Shown one piece after another: positions 16,667 through 27,944 of a DNA stretch of 64,000 bases. The notes beneath the pieces are model-generated. The model was not told the origin of the DNA. It saw nothing but the letters and a program-made list of their open reading frames with translations, and did not search any database. Source of the DNA: Achromobacter sp. HZ34 (GTDB lineage Bacteria > Pseudomonadota > Gammaproteobacteria > Burkholderiales > Burkholderiaceae_B); assembly GCF_002209485.1 (NCBI RefSeq), contig NZ_NJIX01000006.1, forward strand, positions 1 to 64,000. Reading direction: 5' to 3'. Within the stretch, counting starts at the first letter, position 1, and each line of letters opens with the position of its first letter. Position numbers and translations under genes: made by a program.

Positions 16667-17825
16667 GATTGCCCGCTGGCTGTCTGACGATATCCGTACG
16701 TTCGGCGTGTTCGAGTACATCACGCTGCGCGCGGTGCTGGCGTGCGCGACGGCCTTGCTGATCGGCCTGATGGCCGGCCCCAAGGTCATTCGTAAATTGA
16801 CCGCGATGAAGATCGGCCAGGCCGTGCGTGCCTACGGTCCGCAGACCCACCTGGTAAAGACCGGCACGCCCACCATGGGTGGCGCGCTGATCCTCATCTC
16901 CATCGGCATCAGCGTGCTGCTGTGGTGCGACTGGAGCAACCGTTTCATCTGGGTGGTGCTGCTGGTGACCTTCGGCTTCGGCGCCATCGGCTGGGTCGAC
17001 GACTACCGCAAGGTCGTCTACCGCGATCCGGAAGGCATGCGGTCGCGTACCAAGTTCTTCTGGCAGGCCATCATCGGCCTGGTGGCGGCGGTGTATCTGG
17101 CTTTCGCCGTGTCGGCGCCGGCCAATACTGAACTGTGGCCCTTGTTCCGCGGCTGGGTGGTGAGCGGCTTCACCATGCCCCTGCCGACCCGTGCCGACCT
17201 GATCGTGCCCTTCTTCAAGACGGTGAGCTATCCCCTGGGCGTGCTGGGCTTCGTGGCGCTGACGTGGTTCGTCATCGTCGGCACCAGCAACGCGGTCAAC
17301 CTGACCGACGGCCTGGACGGCCTGGCCATCATGCCGACCGTGATGGTGGGCAGCGCGCTGGGCATCTTCTCGTATGTGATCGGCCGCGCCGACTATTCCA
17401 AATACCTGCTGTTCCCCTATGTGCCAGGGGCCTCCGAATTGATTGTGCTATGCGCGGCGCTAGGCGGGGCGGGCCTGGCCTTCCTCTGGTTCAACGCGTA
17501 TCCCGCCCAGGTGTTCATGGGCGATGTCGGCGCATTGGCGCTGGGCGGCGCGCTGGGCACCGTCGCGGTGATCGCGCGGCAGGAAATCGTGCTGTTCATC
17601 ATGGGCGGCGTGTTCGTGGTGGAGACCCTGTCGGTGATGATCCAGGTCACCTGGTTCAAATACACCAAACGTAAATACGGCGAGGGGCGGCGGATATTCC
17701 GCATGGCGCCCCTGCATCACCATTTCGAAGTGGGCGGCTGGAAAGAAACCCAGGTCGTCGTGCGCTTCTGGATCATCAGCATGATGCTGGTGTTGATCGG
17801 CCTTTCCACCCTCAAGTTGCGATGA
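16656..17825 (+). CDS. mraY: Phospho-N-acetylmuramoyl-pentapeptide transferase
   Basis: MraY transfers phospho-MurNAc-pentapeptide to undecaprenyl phosphate, giving lipid I at the inner membrane. The 389 residues form about ten transmembrane segments. Family motifs are [26 protein letters not shown] (the DD pair), [16 protein letters not shown] and [16 protein letters not shown]. The start is the ATG at 16656 (MLLEIARWL), because AGGAGGG is 5 bases upstream and it matches known MraY N-termini. It overlaps the end of murEF by 11 bases and murD by four. Confidence 0.97.
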   Translation: MLLEIARWLSDDIRTFGVFEYITLRAVLACATALLIGLMAGPKVIRKLTAMKIGQAVRAYGPQTHLVKTGTPTMGGALILISIGISVLLWCDWSNRFIWVVLLVTFGFGAIGWVDDYRKVVYRDPEGMRSRTKFFWQAIIGLVAAVYLAFAVSAPANTELWPLFRGWVVSGFTMPLPTRADLIVPFFKTVSYPLGVLGFVALTWFVIVGTSNAVNLTDGLDGLAIMPTVMVGSALGIFSYVIGRADYSKYLLFPYVPGASELIVLCAALGGAGLAFLWFNAYPAQVFMGDVGALALGGALGTVAVIARQEIVLFIMGGVFVVETLSVMIQVTWFKYTKRKYGEGRRIFRMAPLHHHFEVGGWKETQVVVRFWIISMMLVLIGLSTLKLR

Positions 17826-19423
17826 GCGTTTCGGACATCTCCGCCCCCGCGCCGGCTCTGGTCCTGATCCTCGGATTGGGCGAGACCGGCATTGCCGCCG
17901 CGCGCTGGTGCGCGCGCAGCGGCGCGCGGCTGCGGGTGGCCGACACGCGTGCCGAACCGGCCGGCCTTGACGCTTTGCGTGCGGCGTTGGCAGCGCAAGA
18001 CGACTTGGCGCCTGAGGATCAGGATCCTGATCACGTGCAGGAACAAAGCAAGTTCCAGGCCCGTGCCGAAGCCGAATTCCACCTGGGCCTGGCTACCTTC
18101 GATGCCAGCCTGCTGGACGGCGTGACGCAGGTGGTGATCAGCCCGGGGTTGGCGCCCAACCAGGCGCCGGCGCTCGAACTGCTCGAAGCCGCCGCCGCGC
18201 GCGGTATCGAGGTCATCGGCGAAATCGAATTGTTCGCCCGCGCCCTGGCGGCGCTGGCCGATAGCCGCGACTACCACCCGCGTGTGCTGGCCGTCACCGG
18301 TACCAACGGCAAGACCACGGTCACCGCCCTGGCACGCCATCTGGTCGAAGCCGCGGGCCTGAGCGCGCGCGCCGCCGGCAATATCAGCCCGGCCGCGCTG
18401 GCCGCGCTGATGGATGCGCTGGACGAAAACGACCTGCCGCAAGTGTGGGTACTGGAACTGTCCAGCTTCCAGCTGCACACCACGCACACCCTGTCGGCCG
18501 ATGCCGCCGTGGTGTTGAACGTCACCCAGGATCACCTTGACTGGCACGGCGACATGCAGGCCTACGCCGCCGCCAAGGCGCGTCTGCTGGGCATGGCCCG
18601 TATCGCCATCATCAATCGCGACGACCCGCTCACGGTAGCCATGGTCGAGCGCGTGGAAGGCTTGAACGTGCGCACCATCGGCCGCGACGCACCGACGCTG
18701 GTGGGCGACCTGGGCCTGGACCAGGCCAGTGGCGTGGCCTGGCTGGCCGCCTGCGAGCCCAGCGATTTCGATATTCCGGTCGAGGCGCCGAAGCGCCGCA
18801 AGAAAGACGCGCCGCCGCCCAGCCGCGACCAGGGCCGCCTGTCGCGCCTGATGCCGGTGGATGCGCTGCTGATCCGCGGCCTGCACAATGCCACCAATAC
18901 CTTGGCGGCTTGCGCGCTGGCGCGCGCCATCGACCTGGGCTGGGCGCCTTTGCTGCGCGCCGCCCGCGAGTACGAAGGCGAACCGCTGCGCGTCGAGTTC
19001 GTGCGCAGCATCGGTGGGGTCGACTACATCAACGACAGCAAGGGCACCAATGTCGGTGCCACCGTGGCCGCGCTGGACGGACTGGGCCAGCAAGTCGTGC
19101 TGATCGCCGGCGGCCTGGGCAAGGGGCAGGATTTCTCGCCGCTGGTGGCGCCGGTGGCACGCCATGCGCGCGCCGTGGTGCTGATCGGCAAGGACGGCCC
19201 GGAAATCGGCAGCGTGCTGGAATCGACCGGTGTCAGCTGCGTGTTCGCCACCGATATGCGCGACGCCATACGCCAGGCCCATGGCCTGGCCCAGGCCGGC
19301 GATGCCGTGCTGCTGTCGCCCGCCTGCGCCAGCATGGACATGTTCCGCAGCTACGTACATCGCGGCCAGGTCTACACCGAAGAGGTGCAGGAACTGGCCC
19401 TGGACCAAGGAGAGGTCGCATGA
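17822..19423 (+). CDS. murD: UDP-N-acetylmuramoyl-L-alanine--D-glutamate ligase
   Basis: MurD adds D-Glu to UDP-MurNAc-L-Ala in the cytoplasm. Motifs are [15 protein letters not shown] at the N-terminus, the ATP loop [10 protein letters not shown] (158-167), [13 protein letters not shown] and the C-terminal [13 protein letters not shown]. At 533 residues it is about 90 longer than E. coli MurD. Two extra stretches are visible: an Asp/Gln/Glu-rich segment at about residues 60-85, and a Lys/Arg/Pro-rich segment at about residues 320-345. Both fall in loops between conserved blocks. ATGA overlaps join it to mraY and ftsW. Confidence 0.96.
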   Translation: MSVSDISAPAPALVLILGLGETGIAAARWCARSGARLRVADTRAEPAGLDALRAALAAQDDLAPEDQDPDHVQEQSKFQARAEAEFHLGLATFDASLLDGVTQVVISPGLAPNQAPALELLEAAAARGIEVIGEIELFARALAALADSRDYHPRVLAVTGTNGKTTVTALARHLVEAAGLSARAAGNISPAALAALMDALDENDLPQVWVLELSSFQLHTTHTLSADAAVVLNVTQDHLDWHGDMQAYAAAKARLLGMARIAIINRDDPLTVAMVERVEGLNVRTIGRDAPTLVGDLGLDQASGVAWLAACEPSDFDIPVEAPKRRKKDAPPPSRDQGRLSRLMPVDALLIRGLHNATNTLAACALARAIDLGWAPLLRAAREYEGEPLRVEFVRSIGGVDYINDSKGTNVGATVAALDGLGQQVVLIAGGLGKGQDFSPLVAPVARHARAVVLIGKDGPEIGSVLESTGVSCVFATDMRDAIRQAHGLAQAGDAVLLSPACASMDMFRSYVHRGQVYTEEVQELALDQGEVA

Positions 19424-20613
19424 GCCTGTTCGCCGACCTCACCGGCAGCGTCAACGCCGTGCGCCCTGGCCGCACGCGCATGCGCTCCTTCGACATGTCC
19501 CTGGTGATCGCGTCGTCGACCTTGCTGGCGCTGGGCCTGTTGATGGTTTACTCGGCCTCCATAGCGCTGGCCGACGGCCCGCGCTATGCCTCCTACGGCC
19601 AATACTATTTCGTGGTGCGCCACGCCGCCTTCGTCACCGTCGGCCTGGTGGCTGCCGCCATCACCCTGACGCTGCCCATCCGCATGTGGCAGCGCCTGGC
19701 CGTGCCCTTGTTCATGGTGGCGCTGGTGCTGCTGCTGGCTGTGCTGGTGCCGGGCATCGGCCGCGAGGTCAATGGCGCGCACCGCTGGATCCCGCTGGGG
19801 CCTTTGAACTTCCAGCCGTCCGAACTGATGAAGGTCGCCGCGCTGCTGTATGCCGCCGACTACACGGTGCGCAAGCAGGAGCACATGCAGAATTTCGTGC
19901 GCGGCTTCGTGCCCATGGCCTGCGCGCTCGGCGGCGTGGGCATGGTGCTGCTGCTCGAACCCGACCTGGGTGCTTTCATGGTGATCGTGGCCATCGCCAT
20001 CGGCATCCTGTTCCTGGGCGGCATCAACGGCAAATTCTTCAGCAGCCTGCTGGGCGTGCTGCTGGGCACCTTCCTGATGCTGATCTGGCTGTCGCCCTGG
20101 CGGCGCGCGCGCCTGTTCGCCTATATGGATCCCTGGAACCAGGACAACGCCTACGGCAGCGCCTATCAGCTGTCGCATTCGCTGATCGCGCTGGGCCGCG
20201 GCGAATGGCTGGGCGTGGGCCTGGGTGCCAGCGTCGAGAAACTGCACTACCTGCCGGAAGCGCACACCGACTTCATCATGGCCGTGATCGGCGAAGAGCT
20301 GGGTTTCGTCGGCGTGCTGCTGGTCATCGCGCTGTTCGCCATCATCGTGCAACGCGCGTTCGAGATCGGCCGCCAGGCCGTGGCCATGGAGCGCACGTTC
20401 GCCGGCATGGTGTCGCAAGGCGTGGGCATCTGGTTCGGCGTGCAGGCCTTCATCAATATGGGTGTGTGCCTGGGCTTGCTGCCTACCAAGGGCCTGACCC
20501 TGCCGCTGGTGAGCTACGGCGGTTCCGGCGTGGTGATGAACCTGGTAGCGCTGGCCATGCTGCTGCGCGTGGACTTCGAGAACCGGACCATGATGCGGGG
20601 AGGGCGGGTATGA
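19420..20613 (+). CDS. ftsW: Septal peptidoglycan glycosyltransferase FtsW
   Basis: FtsW is a SEDS-family membrane enzyme that polymerises lipid II at the septum with FtsI. It has 397 residues with about ten transmembrane helices. Recognisable blocks are [58 protein letters not shown] and [13 protein letters not shown]. The start at 19420 forms an ATGA overlap with the murD stop; an in-frame extension further upstream lies wholly inside murD and is not credible. The stop overlaps murG in the same way. Confidence 0.97.
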   Translation: MSLFADLTGSVNAVRPGRTRMRSFDMSLVIASSTLLALGLLMVYSASIALADGPRYASYGQYYFVVRHAAFVTVGLVAAAITLTLPIRMWQRLAVPLFMVALVLLLAVLVPGIGREVNGAHRWIPLGPLNFQPSELMKVAALLYAADYTVRKQEHMQNFVRGFVPMACALGGVGMVLLLEPDLGAFMVIVAIAIGILFLGGINGKFFSSLLGVLLGTFLMLIWLSPWRRARLFAYMDPWNQDNAYGSAYQLSHSLIALGRGEWLGVGLGASVEKLHYLPEAHTDFIMAVIGEELGFVGVLLVIALFAIIVQRAFEIGRQAVAMERTFAGMVSQGVGIWFGVQAFINMGVCLGLLPTKGLTLPLVSYGGSGVVMNLVALAMLLRVDFENRTMMRGGRV

Positions 20614-21731
20614 GCAATACACCCGGCAATCTCCCAGGCGCCATTGCCACCCGCGCCACCGCGCCCCGCACCGCGCTGATCATGGCGGGCGGGACCGGCG
20701 GCCACATCATGCCTGGCCTGGCCGTGGCCGATGTGCTGCGCGAACGCGGCTGGCGTGTGCTGTGGCTGGGCAATCCGGACCGCATGGAAGGCAAGCTGGT
20801 GCCGCCGCGCGGCATCGAGATGATGCCCCTGCGTTTCCAGGGCCTGCGCGGCCGCGGCATCAAGGCCGTGTTGCAACTGCCTTTCCGCCTGACCTCGGCC
20901 CTGCGCCTGGCCTTGCGCTATCTGTCGTCCCTGCGTCCCGATGTCGTGCTGGGCATGGGCGGCTATGTGGCCTTCCCGGGCGGCGTCGCCGCCGCCCTGC
21001 GGCGCGTGCCGCTGGTGGTGCATGAACAGAACGCGGTTGCCGGCACGGCCAACCGTACCCTGGCGCGCATGGCGCGGCGGGTATTGACCGGTTTCCCCGG
21101 CGTGCTGCCGCGTGGCGAAGTAATGGGTAATCCGGTGCGCCGCGAGGTTTGCGCGCTGCCCGAACCCGAACGGCGCTACGCCGGCCGCACCGGTCCGCTG
21201 CGGCTGCTGGTGGTGGGCGGCAGCCTGGGCGCGCAAGCCTTGAATACCGTGTTGCCGCAGGCGCTGGCGCTGCTGCCGGCCGCGCAGCGGCCGGCCGTGA
21301 CGCATCAGGCCGGCGAACTGCACATCGAGGTCTTGAAGCAAGCCTATGCACAGGCGGGTGTCGACGCCGACTGCCGCGCCTTCATCGACGACATGGCCGG
21401 CGCGCTGGCCGATGCCGACGTGGTGGTCTGCCGGGCCGGCGCGATGACGGTGGCCGAAGTGGCCGCCGCCGGCGTGGCTGCCCTGTTCATCCCCTTGCCC
21501 AATGCCATCGACGATCACCAGACCGCCAACGCGCGCTATCTCAGCGACGCCGGCGCCGGCTGGACGCGCCCGCAGGCCGAACTGACGCCGCAGTGGCTGG
21601 CACAGTGGCTGGGCGAGCGCAGCCGTGAAGAACTCCAGATGGTGGCGGTCCAGGCACGCGCCCGCGCGTTGCCGGCCGCCGCCCAGCATATCGCCGACGC
21701 CTGCGAACAGGCAGCGAGGCGCGCAACATGA
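20610..21731 (+). CDS. murG: UDP-N-acetylglucosamine--lipid I GlcNAc transferase
   Basis: MurG is a GT28 glycosyltransferase that converts lipid I to lipid II on the inner face of the membrane. Across 373 residues the acceptor loop [34 protein letters not shown] and the donor-site region [18 protein letters not shown] are all present. [12 protein letters not shown] marks the second Rossmann domain. A slightly long Ala/Thr/Pro-rich N-terminus precedes the first motif. The start is set by the ATGA overlap with ftsW. It is coupled by another ATGA to murC. Confidence 0.96.
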   Translation: MSNTPGNLPGAIATRATAPRTALIMAGGTGGHIMPGLAVADVLRERGWRVLWLGNPDRMEGKLVPPRGIEMMPLRFQGLRGRGIKAVLQLPFRLTSALRLALRYLSSLRPDVVLGMGGYVAFPGGVAAALRRVPLVVHEQNAVAGTANRTLARMARRVLTGFPGVLPRGEVMGNPVRREVCALPEPERRYAGRTGPLRLLVVGGSLGAQALNTVLPQALALLPAAQRPAVTHQAGELHIEVLKQAYAQAGVDADCRAFIDDMAGALADADVVVCRAGAMTVAEVAAAGVAALFIPLPNAIDDHQTANARYLSDAGAGWTRPQAELTPQWLAQWLGERSREELQMVAVQARARALPAAAQHIADACEQAARRAT

Positions 21732-23134
21732 AGCACCGTATCCAGCACATTCATTTCGTCGGCGTCGGCGGCGCCGGCATGAGCGGCATCGCCGAGATCC
21801 TGCTCAACCTGGGTTACCGCATCAGCGGGTCCGACCTCAGCGATTCGGCCGTCACGCGCCGGCTGGCGGGCCTGGGCGTGACCATCGCCCTGGGCCATGC
21901 CGCCGCCCACATCGAAGGCGCCGACGCCATCGTCACGTCCACCGCGGTGGCCGGCGACAACCCTGAAGTCATCGCGGCCCGCGCCGCGCGGATTCCCGTG
22001 GTGCCGCGTGCCGTCATGCTGGCCGAGCTGATGCGCCTGAAGCGCGGCATCGCCATCGCCGGCACCCATGGCAAGACCACCACCACCAGCCTGGTGACCA
22101 GCGTGCTGGCGGCGGGCGGCCTGGATCCCACCTTCGTCATCGGCGGCCGCCTGAACTCGGCCGGCGCCAACGCCCGCCTGGGGCAGGGCGACTACATCGT
22201 GGTCGAAGCCGATGAGTCGGACGCGTCTTTCCTGAACCTGCTGCCCGTGATGGCGGTCGTCACCAATATCGACGCCGATCACATGGACACCTATGGCCAC
22301 GATGTCGCCCGCTTGAAGAGCGCCTTCATCGAGTTCACCCAGAAGCTGCCGTTCTACGGCACCGCCGTGCTGTGCGCCGACGACGCCAACGTCCGCGAGA
22401 TCATCCCCTTCGTGTCGCGTCCCGTCACCACCTACGGCCTGGATGGCGACGCCCAGGTGGCCGGCCACAATGTGCGCGCCGATGGCACGCGCATGCTGTT
22501 CGACGTGACGCGGCGCGGCCGCAAGCAGGAATTGCCGCCGCTGTCCGTGGCCCTGAACCTGCCGGGTCTGCACAATGTGCGCAACGCGCTGGCCGCCATT
22601 GCCGTCGCGTCCGAGCTGGGCGTGGACGACGAGGCCATCCGCGGCGCGCTGGAATCCTTCCACGGCGTCGGCCGCCGCTTCACCCACACGGGCGATTTCC
22701 CGGTGCCGGCCGCGCATGGCGGCGGCTCCTTCACCGTCATCGACGACTACGGCCACCACCCGGTCGAGATGGCCGCCACGCTGGCCGCCGCGCGCGGGGC
22801 CTGGCCCCAGCGCCGCATCGTGCTGGCCTTCCAGCCGCATCGCTATACCCGTACCCGCGACTGCTTCGAGGATTTCGTGCGCGTGCTGGGCACCGCCGAC
22901 GCCGTGCTGTTGACCGAAGTCTATGCCGCCGGCGAGGCGCCCCTGGTGGCGGCCGACGGCCGCGCCCTGGCGCGCGCGCTGCGCGTGGCCGGCAAGATCG
23001 AGCCCGTCTTCGTCGAGGACGTGGCCGAACTGCCCGCCGCGGCGCTCGATTTCGTGCGCGATGGCGACGTCGTCATCATCATGGGCGCCGGCTCCATCAG
23101 CCGCGTGCCCGCGCAAATTGGAGAACTGGCATGA
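21728..23134 (+). CDS. murC: UDP-N-acetylmuramate--L-alanine ligase
   Basis: MurC adds L-Ala to UDP-MurNAc, the first peptide step of precursor synthesis. The 468 residues include [19 protein letters not shown] (UDP binding), [13 protein letters not shown] (ATP loop), [25 protein letters not shown] and [11 protein letters not shown]. These are all standard for MurC, and the length is normal. ATGA overlaps link it to murG and ddlB. Confidence 0.97.
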   Translation: MKHRIQHIHFVGVGGAGMSGIAEILLNLGYRISGSDLSDSAVTRRLAGLGVTIALGHAAAHIEGADAIVTSTAVAGDNPEVIAARAARIPVVPRAVMLAELMRLKRGIAIAGTHGKTTTTSLVTSVLAAGGLDPTFVIGGRLNSAGANARLGQGDYIVVEADESDASFLNLLPVMAVVTNIDADHMDTYGHDVARLKSAFIEFTQKLPFYGTAVLCADDANVREIIPFVSRPVTTYGLDGDAQVAGHNVRADGTRMLFDVTRRGRKQELPPLSVALNLPGLHNVRNALAAIAVASELGVDDEAIRGALESFHGVGRRFTHTGDFPVPAAHGGGSFTVIDDYGHHPVEMAATLAAARGAWPQRRIVLAFQPHRYTRTRDCFEDFVRVLGTADAVLLTEVYAAGEAPLVAADGRALARALRVAGKIEPVFVEDVAELPAAALDFVRDGDVVIIMGAGSISRVPAQIGELA

Positions 23135-24090
23135 CCATTGCCCCCCAACAATTCGGCAAGGTCGGCGTGTTGTACGGCGGCCGTTCGGCCGAACGTGAAG
23201 TGTCCATCATGTCCGGCACCGGCGTGCACGAAGCCCTGGTGAGCGCCGGCGTCGATGCCCATCTGTTCGACACCGGCCGGCAGACTTTCGCCGACCTGGA
23301 GCAGGCCGGTTTCGACCGCGTCTTTATCGCGCTGCACGGCCGCTATGGCGAAGACGGCACCATCCAGGGCGCGTTGGAGCTGCTGGGCATTCCCTATACC
23401 GGCAGCGGCGCGGCCGCCTCGGCGCTGGCCATGGACAAGGTGATGACCAAGCGCGTGTGGCTGCAGCATGGCCTGCCCACGCCGGCCTTCGAAGTGCTGG
23501 GCGAGGACACCGAACTGCGCCTGGTGCCCGATCGCCTGGGCCTGCCCCTGATGATCAAGCCGCCGCATGAAGGTTCGACCGTCGGCATCAGCAAGGTGCG
23601 CGGCTACTCCGACATGAAGGAAAGCTATGCGCTGGCCGCGCGCTTCGACAGCGAAGTGCTGGCCGAGCAATTCATCACCGGCCGCGAGCTGACGGTGGCC
23701 CTGCTGGGTACCGGCCGCGGCGCGCGCGCACTGCCGGTGATCGAGATCGTCGCCCCCGGCGGCAACTACGATTACGAAAACAAGTATTTCTCCGACGACA
23801 CGCAGTACTTCTGCCCGGCCGACCTGCCGCGGGACCTGGCGAGCGAGGTGCAGCGCATCAGCGTGGCCGCGTATCGGGCGCTCGGCTGCGAAGGCTGGGG
23901 CCGCGCCGACCTGATGCTGGACAAGGACAACCGTCCCTGGCTGATCGAGATGAATACGTCGCCGGGCATGACCAGCCATTCCCTGGTGCCGAAGGCGGCC
24001 CAGGCTGTTGGCATGAGCTATCCCGAACTGTGTGTTTCCATTCTTTCCGAGGCCGCGCTCAAAGTGCGCGCCCCGGCCCGTAACGCTTGA
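23131..24090 (+). CDS. ddlB: D-alanine--D-alanine ligase B
   Basis: Ddl makes the D-Ala-D-Ala dipeptide that the MurF half of the fused enzyme uses. The 319-residue ATP-grasp protein has [56 protein letters not shown] and the metal-binding [15 protein letters not shown]. The start is the ATG in the ATGA overlap with murC. FtsQ follows after 12 bases. Confidence 0.96.
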   Translation: MTIAPQQFGKVGVLYGGRSAEREVSIMSGTGVHEALVSAGVDAHLFDTGRQTFADLEQAGFDRVFIALHGRYGEDGTIQGALELLGIPYTGSGAAASALAMDKVMTKRVWLQHGLPTPAFEVLGEDTELRLVPDRLGLPLMIKPPHEGSTVGISKVRGYSDMKESYALAARFDSEVLAEQFITGRELTVALLGTGRGARALPVIEIVAPGGNYDYENKYFSDDTQYFCPADLPRDLASEVQRISVAAYRALGCEGWGRADLMLDKDNRPWLIEMNTSPGMTSHSLVPKAAQAVGMSYPELCVSILSEAALKVRAPARNA

Positions 24091-24102
24091 CCTGGAAGAT
24101 CC

Positions 24103-24921
24103 GTGTGGAACGACGCTCGCACCACCAACCTCATCGCGAATACGCTGGCCGTGTTCGCGGTGCTGGCCATGCTGGCCGGTGGGGTTGTGTGGCTGGCCAA
24201 GCGGCCGTATTTCAATCTGGCCGCCATCGAACTGGAGCCCATGCCGGACTCGCAGTTGCACTATGTGTCGCCCGCCAGCGTGCGGGCCACGATAGCCGGC
24301 GAAATGGCGGGCAACTTCTTCACGGTCAACCTGGACAGTGCGCGGGAGCTGTTCGAGTCGGTGCCCTGGGTGCGGCATGCGTCGGTGCGCCGGATCTGGC
24401 CCAACACCCTGCGTGTGCGTATCGAGGAGCAGCAGCCGCTGGCGCTGTGGAACGAGAACCAGATGATCAACACCTGGGGCGAATCGTTCACGGCCAACAC
24501 CGGCGAGCTGGACGACGAGGACGCGTTGCCGCATTTCTCCGGGCCCGATGGCAGCGAAAGCCTGGTGGTGCAGCGCTATGCCGAACTGGCGCGCTGGTTC
24601 GCGCCGCTGGACATGCATGTGCAGGAACTGGATCTGAGTGCGCGCTATGCCTGGCGCGCGAAGCTGTCCAACGGTCTGTTGCTGGACCTGGGCCGCGATC
24701 CGGGCGCGGACGCGCCGGATCCCAACGGGCCGCCGGGTGCCTTGCCGTTCGCGGCGCGCATCCAGCGTTTTGTGCAGGCTTGGCCAGCCTTGGTGTCGAA
24801 ACTGGAGGGCCGTGCGGTATTGCAAGCCGATCTACGTTATCCCAATGGCTTTGCCCTGGCGCTGGCGCCGCTGCCCGAACCCGAAAAATCGAAATCGAAA
24901 CCTACCCCCAAGAAGCGTTGA
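24103..24921 (+). CDS. ftsQ: Cell division protein FtsQ
   Basis: FtsQ is a bitopic divisome protein that recruits FtsB and FtsL. The 272 residues comprise a short cytoplasmic tail, one transmembrane helix (about residues 9-31), a POTRA domain beginning with YFNLAAIEL (about residues 37-106) and the FtsQ beta domain with WVRHASVRRIWPNTLRVRIEE as its entry. The C-terminus is Lys/Pro-rich. It starts with GTG at 24103, preceded by TGGAAGA. FtsA follows after 4 bases. Confidence 0.95.
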   Translation: MWNDARTTNLIANTLAVFAVLAMLAGGVVWLAKRPYFNLAAIELEPMPDSQLHYVSPASVRATIAGEMAGNFFTVNLDSARELFESVPWVRHASVRRIWPNTLRVRIEEQQPLALWNENQMINTWGESFTANTGELDDEDALPHFSGPDGSESLVVQRYAELARWFAPLDMHVQELDLSARYAWRAKLSNGLLLDLGRDPGADAPDPNGPPGALPFAARIQRFVQAWPALVSKLEGRAVLQADLRYPNGFALALAPLPEPEKSKSKPTPKKR

Positions 24922-24925
24922 CAAC

Positions 24926-26152
24926 ATGACCCGTGACATCAAGGACCTAATCGTCGCCCTCGATATCGGCACCAGCAAGGTGGTGGCCGTGGTCGCCGAG
25001 ATCCTGCCGGAGAACCGCTTCGAGGTGCTGGGCCTGGGCCAGCACGAGTCGCGCGGCATGCGCAAGGGCGTGGTGGTGAACATCGAAACCACCGTCAATT
25101 CCATCCAGCGTGCGCTGGAGGAAGCGGAGTTGATGGCGGATTGCAAGATTCGCGACGTCTACACGGGCATCGCCGGCAGCCATATCCGCAGCTTCAACTC
25201 CAGCGGCATGGTGGCGGTGAAGGACAAGGAAGTGACGTCCACCGACGTCGCCCGCGTGATCGAAACCGCCAAGGCGGTGAACATTCCCACGGACCAGCAA
25301 GTGCTGCACGTGCTGACGCAGGAATTCATCGTCGACGGCCAGGAAGACATCCGCGAACCGATCGGCATGAGCGGCTTGCGCCTGGAGGTGCGGGTCCATA
25401 TCGTGACGGGCGCGGTGAGTGCCGCGCAAAACATCGTCAAATGCGTACGCCGTTGCGGCCTGGAAGTTCAGGACCTGATCCTGCAGCCCCTGGCGTCCAG
25501 CCTGGCCTGCCTGACCGCGGATGAAAAAGAGCTGGGCGTAGTGCTGGTGGACATCGGTGGCGGGACCACCGATGTGGCGATATTCACCGGTGGGGCGATC
25601 CGCCATACTGCGGTGATTCCGATCGCCGGCGACCAGATCACCAACGATATCGCGGCCATGTTGCGTACACCCACGCCGGACGCCGAGGAAATCAAGCTGC
25701 GCTACGGCGTCGCCAAGCAGGTGCTGGCCAGCCCCGAGGAAACCGTCGAGGTGCCGGGCCTGGGCGATCGTGGTCCGCGCCTGGTCAAGCGCCAGGCGCT
25801 GGGCGCCGTCATCGAGCCGCGCATCGAAGAGTTGTTCACCCTGGTGCAGCAGGTCGTGCGCGATTCCGGCTATGAAGACCTGCTGGCGTCGGGCGTGGTC
25901 CTTACCGGTGGCTCCGCGCAACTGCCTGGCATGGTGGAACTGGCCGAAGACGTGTTCCTGAAGCCGGTCCGCGTGGCGGTGCCCGAGTACGAAGGCAGCC
26001 TGGCCGACGTCATGCGCAATCCGCGCTTCTCGACGGTGATGGGCTTGCTGCAGGAAGCACGCATGCAACGAGTGCGAGGCCGTAAGGTTGCCGCGCAGAC
26101 AGGAAATTTCAAAAGCCTGCTGACGCGAATGAAAGAGTGGTTCATGAACTAA
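24926..26152 (+). CDS. ftsA: Cell division protein FtsA
   Basis: This actin-fold ATPase tethers FtsZ filaments to the membrane. The 408 residues include LIVALDIGTSKVVAVVAEI (phosphate loop 1), VLVDIGGGTTDVAIF (phosphate loop 2), VVLTGGSAQLPG (adenosine site) and a C-terminal amphipathic helix, SLLTRMKEWFMN, which is the membrane-targeting sequence. The start at 24926 gives a normal FtsA N-terminus; a longer in-frame extension lies inside ftsQ and is rejected. It is the last gene before a 381-base gap leading to ftsZ. Confidence 0.97.
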   Translation: MTRDIKDLIVALDIGTSKVVAVVAEILPENRFEVLGLGQHESRGMRKGVVVNIETTVNSIQRALEEAELMADCKIRDVYTGIAGSHIRSFNSSGMVAVKDKEVTSTDVARVIETAKAVNIPTDQQVLHVLTQEFIVDGQEDIREPIGMSGLRLEVRVHIVTGAVSAAQNIVKCVRRCGLEVQDLILQPLASSLACLTADEKELGVVLVDIGGGTTDVAIFTGGAIRHTAVIPIAGDQITNDIAAMLRTPTPDAEEIKLRYGVAKQVLASPEETVEVPGLGDRGPRLVKRQALGAVIEPRIEELFTLVQQVVRDSGYEDLLASGVVLTGGSAQLPGMVELAEDVFLKPVRVAVPEYEGSLADVMRNPRFSTVMGLLQEARMQRVRGRKVAAQTGNFKSLLTRMKEWFMN

Positions 26153-26533
26153 CGGTCCTTGCGTTTGATTGCGTGTGATGCGCAAGGGCTAGTAAGAAGC
26201 AGTGTCTGCAGTTCAGCGTTTAATAAGAACAGCACTTAGTTGGTAAGTATTTAGTAGTTCACGTCAATTAGTAGTGGCGCCAATTGGTAGTTGGTAGCAG
26301 ACTGCCAGGGGCTTTGAATTTACGTGTGCAGTGATAGTTTTGCAGTAGCAAAAGGGTAGCGGGCTGTCGCCGATACCCGGGGCGCGTCAAGATCGTTGAC
26401 GACGCGCTGACGGAGGCGCTTCAAACCCGTTGCGGGTCACAGGACCGGCATCGGCTTTGAGGCGATTCACAGAGAAAGCGGCAACGGGGAATTTCTTGTG
26501 ATTTGCGTTTAAGACTTGAGGGAGTCGTCAATC
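26153..26533 (+). promoter_or_regulatory. ftsA-ftsZ intergenic region with repeated TTRGTWG motifs
   Basis: This 381-base gap is AT-richer than its surroundings and holds no gene. Related sites TTAGTTGGT (26236), TTAGTAGTT (26251), TTAGTAGTG (26268), TTGGTAGTT (26284) and TTGGTAGCA (26291) recur, the first four 15-17 bp apart. Further on is the palindrome CGTCAA-5-TTGACG (26385-26401), nested inside GCGCGTC/GACGCGC arms. A small ACCCG-TTG-CGGGT hairpin follows (26425-26437). Extra ftsZ promoters are common in this gap in other bacteria; no specific promoter pair is convincing here. Confidence 0.5.
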
Positions 26534-27730
26534 ATGATGAACTTTGAAATGTTGGATAACAGCACCAAAGGCACCGTAATCAAGGTGGTTGGTGTTGGTG
26601 GCGCCGGCGGCAATGCCGTGGCACATATGATTCGTAACGGCGTCAATGGCGTGGATTTCATCTGCGCGAACACTGACGCACAGGCACTGGCGGCGACCAA
26701 CGCGCCCGTGCAGATTCGCCTGGGCCGTACCGGCCTGGGTGCCGGCGCCAAGCCGGAACAGGGCCGTGCTTCGGCCGAAACCGCGCGCGAAGAAATCCGC
26801 GCCGCGCTCAATGGCGCCCACATGGTGTTCATCACCGCGGGCATGGGCGGCGGCACGGGTACGGGCGCGGGTCCGGTCGTGGCCGAAGTGGCCAAGGAAC
26901 TGGGCATCCTGACCGTCGGCGTGGTCACCAAGCCGTTCACGTTCGAAGGCAACAAGCGTTTGAAGATGGCCGAGGACGGCATCGGCGAACTGGCCAAGCA
27001 CGTTCACTCGCTGATCGTGGTGCTGAACGAAAACCTGTACGACCTGATGGACGAGGACGCGACGCAGGAAGACTGCTTCAAGTCGGCCGACGACATCCTG
27101 CACAACGCCTGCGCCGGCATTGCTGAAATCATCAATGTCGAAGGCAACGTCAACGTCGACTTCGAAGACGTGAAGACGATCATGGGCGAGCAAGGCCAGG
27201 CCATGATGGGTACCGCCAGCGCCGCCGGCGCCGACCGTGCCCGCGTCGCCGCCGAGCACGCCATCGCCTGCCCGCTGCTGGAAGGCATCGACCTGCATGG
27301 CGCCCGTGGCGTGCTGGTGAACATCACCGCCAGCCGCTCGCTGAAGATGCGCGAAACGCGCGAAATCATGGAAACCATCCGCGGCTACGCTTCGGATGAC
27401 GCCACCGTGATCTTCGGCACGGCCTATGACGAGTCGATGGGCGAAAACCTGCGTGTGACCGTGGTCGCCACCGGCCTGGGCCGCGCGCAGAGCCGTCCGC
27501 AACTGGTTCAAAGCACGGCTGAAGTGCTGCGCACCGGCACCGACAACCTGCCGATGGGCGGTATGCAACACACTGGCGGCGCCGCTCCCCAGGGCGACTA
27601 TCGCAATCTGGACATGCCGTCTGTGATGCGCAATCCGCGCAGCCAGGCGTCGGCCCAGGTGCGTGCCCTGGAAAGCTCGGGTATGGATCACTTCGATATC
27701 CCGGCGTTCCTGCGCAAGCAGGCGGATTGA
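26534..27730 (+). CDS. ftsZ: Cell division GTPase FtsZ
   Basis: This tubulin homologue forms the Z ring. The 398 residues include VVGVGGAGGNAVAHMI (nucleotide binding), the tubulin signature GMGGGTGTGAGP, the T7-loop region FEDVKTIMGEQGQAMMGT and the conserved C-terminal peptide DHFDIPAFLRKQ, which binds FtsA and other partners. The start is the ATG at 26534 with GAGGGAG 9 bases upstream; the next ATG, at 26537, is also possible. It ends the dcw cluster and a GC-rich hairpin follows. Confidence 0.98.
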   Translation: MMNFEMLDNSTKGTVIKVVGVGGAGGNAVAHMIRNGVNGVDFICANTDAQALAATNAPVQIRLGRTGLGAGAKPEQGRASAETAREEIRAALNGAHMVFITAGMGGGTGTGAGPVVAEVAKELGILTVGVVTKPFTFEGNKRLKMAEDGIGELAKHVHSLIVVLNENLYDLMDEDATQEDCFKSADDILHNACAGIAEIINVEGNVNVDFEDVKTIMGEQGQAMMGTASAAGADRARVAAEHAIACPLLEGIDLHGARGVLVNITASRSLKMRETREIMETIRGYASDDATVIFGTAYDESMGENLRVTVVATGLGRAQSRPQLVQSTAEVLRTGTDNLPMGGMQHTGGAAPQGDYRNLDMPSVMRNPRSQASAQVRALESSGMDHFDIPAFLRKQAD

Positions 27731-27765
27731 ACTTAGCTTCATCCGGCGGCTCCAACCTCCCTGGT

Positions 27766-27810
27766 CTCCGGCCGCGCGCTGTCCCCGCGCGCGGCCGGAG
27801 GGGATTTCTC
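27766..27810 (+). terminator. Probable terminator after ftsZ
   Basis: CTCCGGCCGCGCGC (27766-27779) and GCGCGCGGCCGGAG (27787-27800) form a perfect 14-bp stem on a 7-base loop. It is followed only by GGGGATTTCTC rather than a clean T-run, so termination may be partial. Confidence 0.65.
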
Positions 27811-27849
27811 CCTTGTGCGATGTAATCAGGGACGATCTACGCGTCTCGG

Positions 27850-27878
27850 TTTGTCGCTGCATTGCAATAGGGTTACAC
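27850..27878 (+). promoter_or_regulatory. Probable lpxC promoter
   Basis: TTGTCG (27850-27855) and TACACT (27873-27878) are spaced by 17 bases, each matching four of six consensus positions. They lie 67 bases before the lpxC ATG and after the ftsZ hairpin, so lpxC probably has its own promoter. Confidence 0.5.
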
Positions 27879-27944
27879 TCCTTGGATTAAGTTGGCATCT
27901 GCAGCGATCTTGCCGGCCTATCCTCAAAAATAAGATTAATTCCC

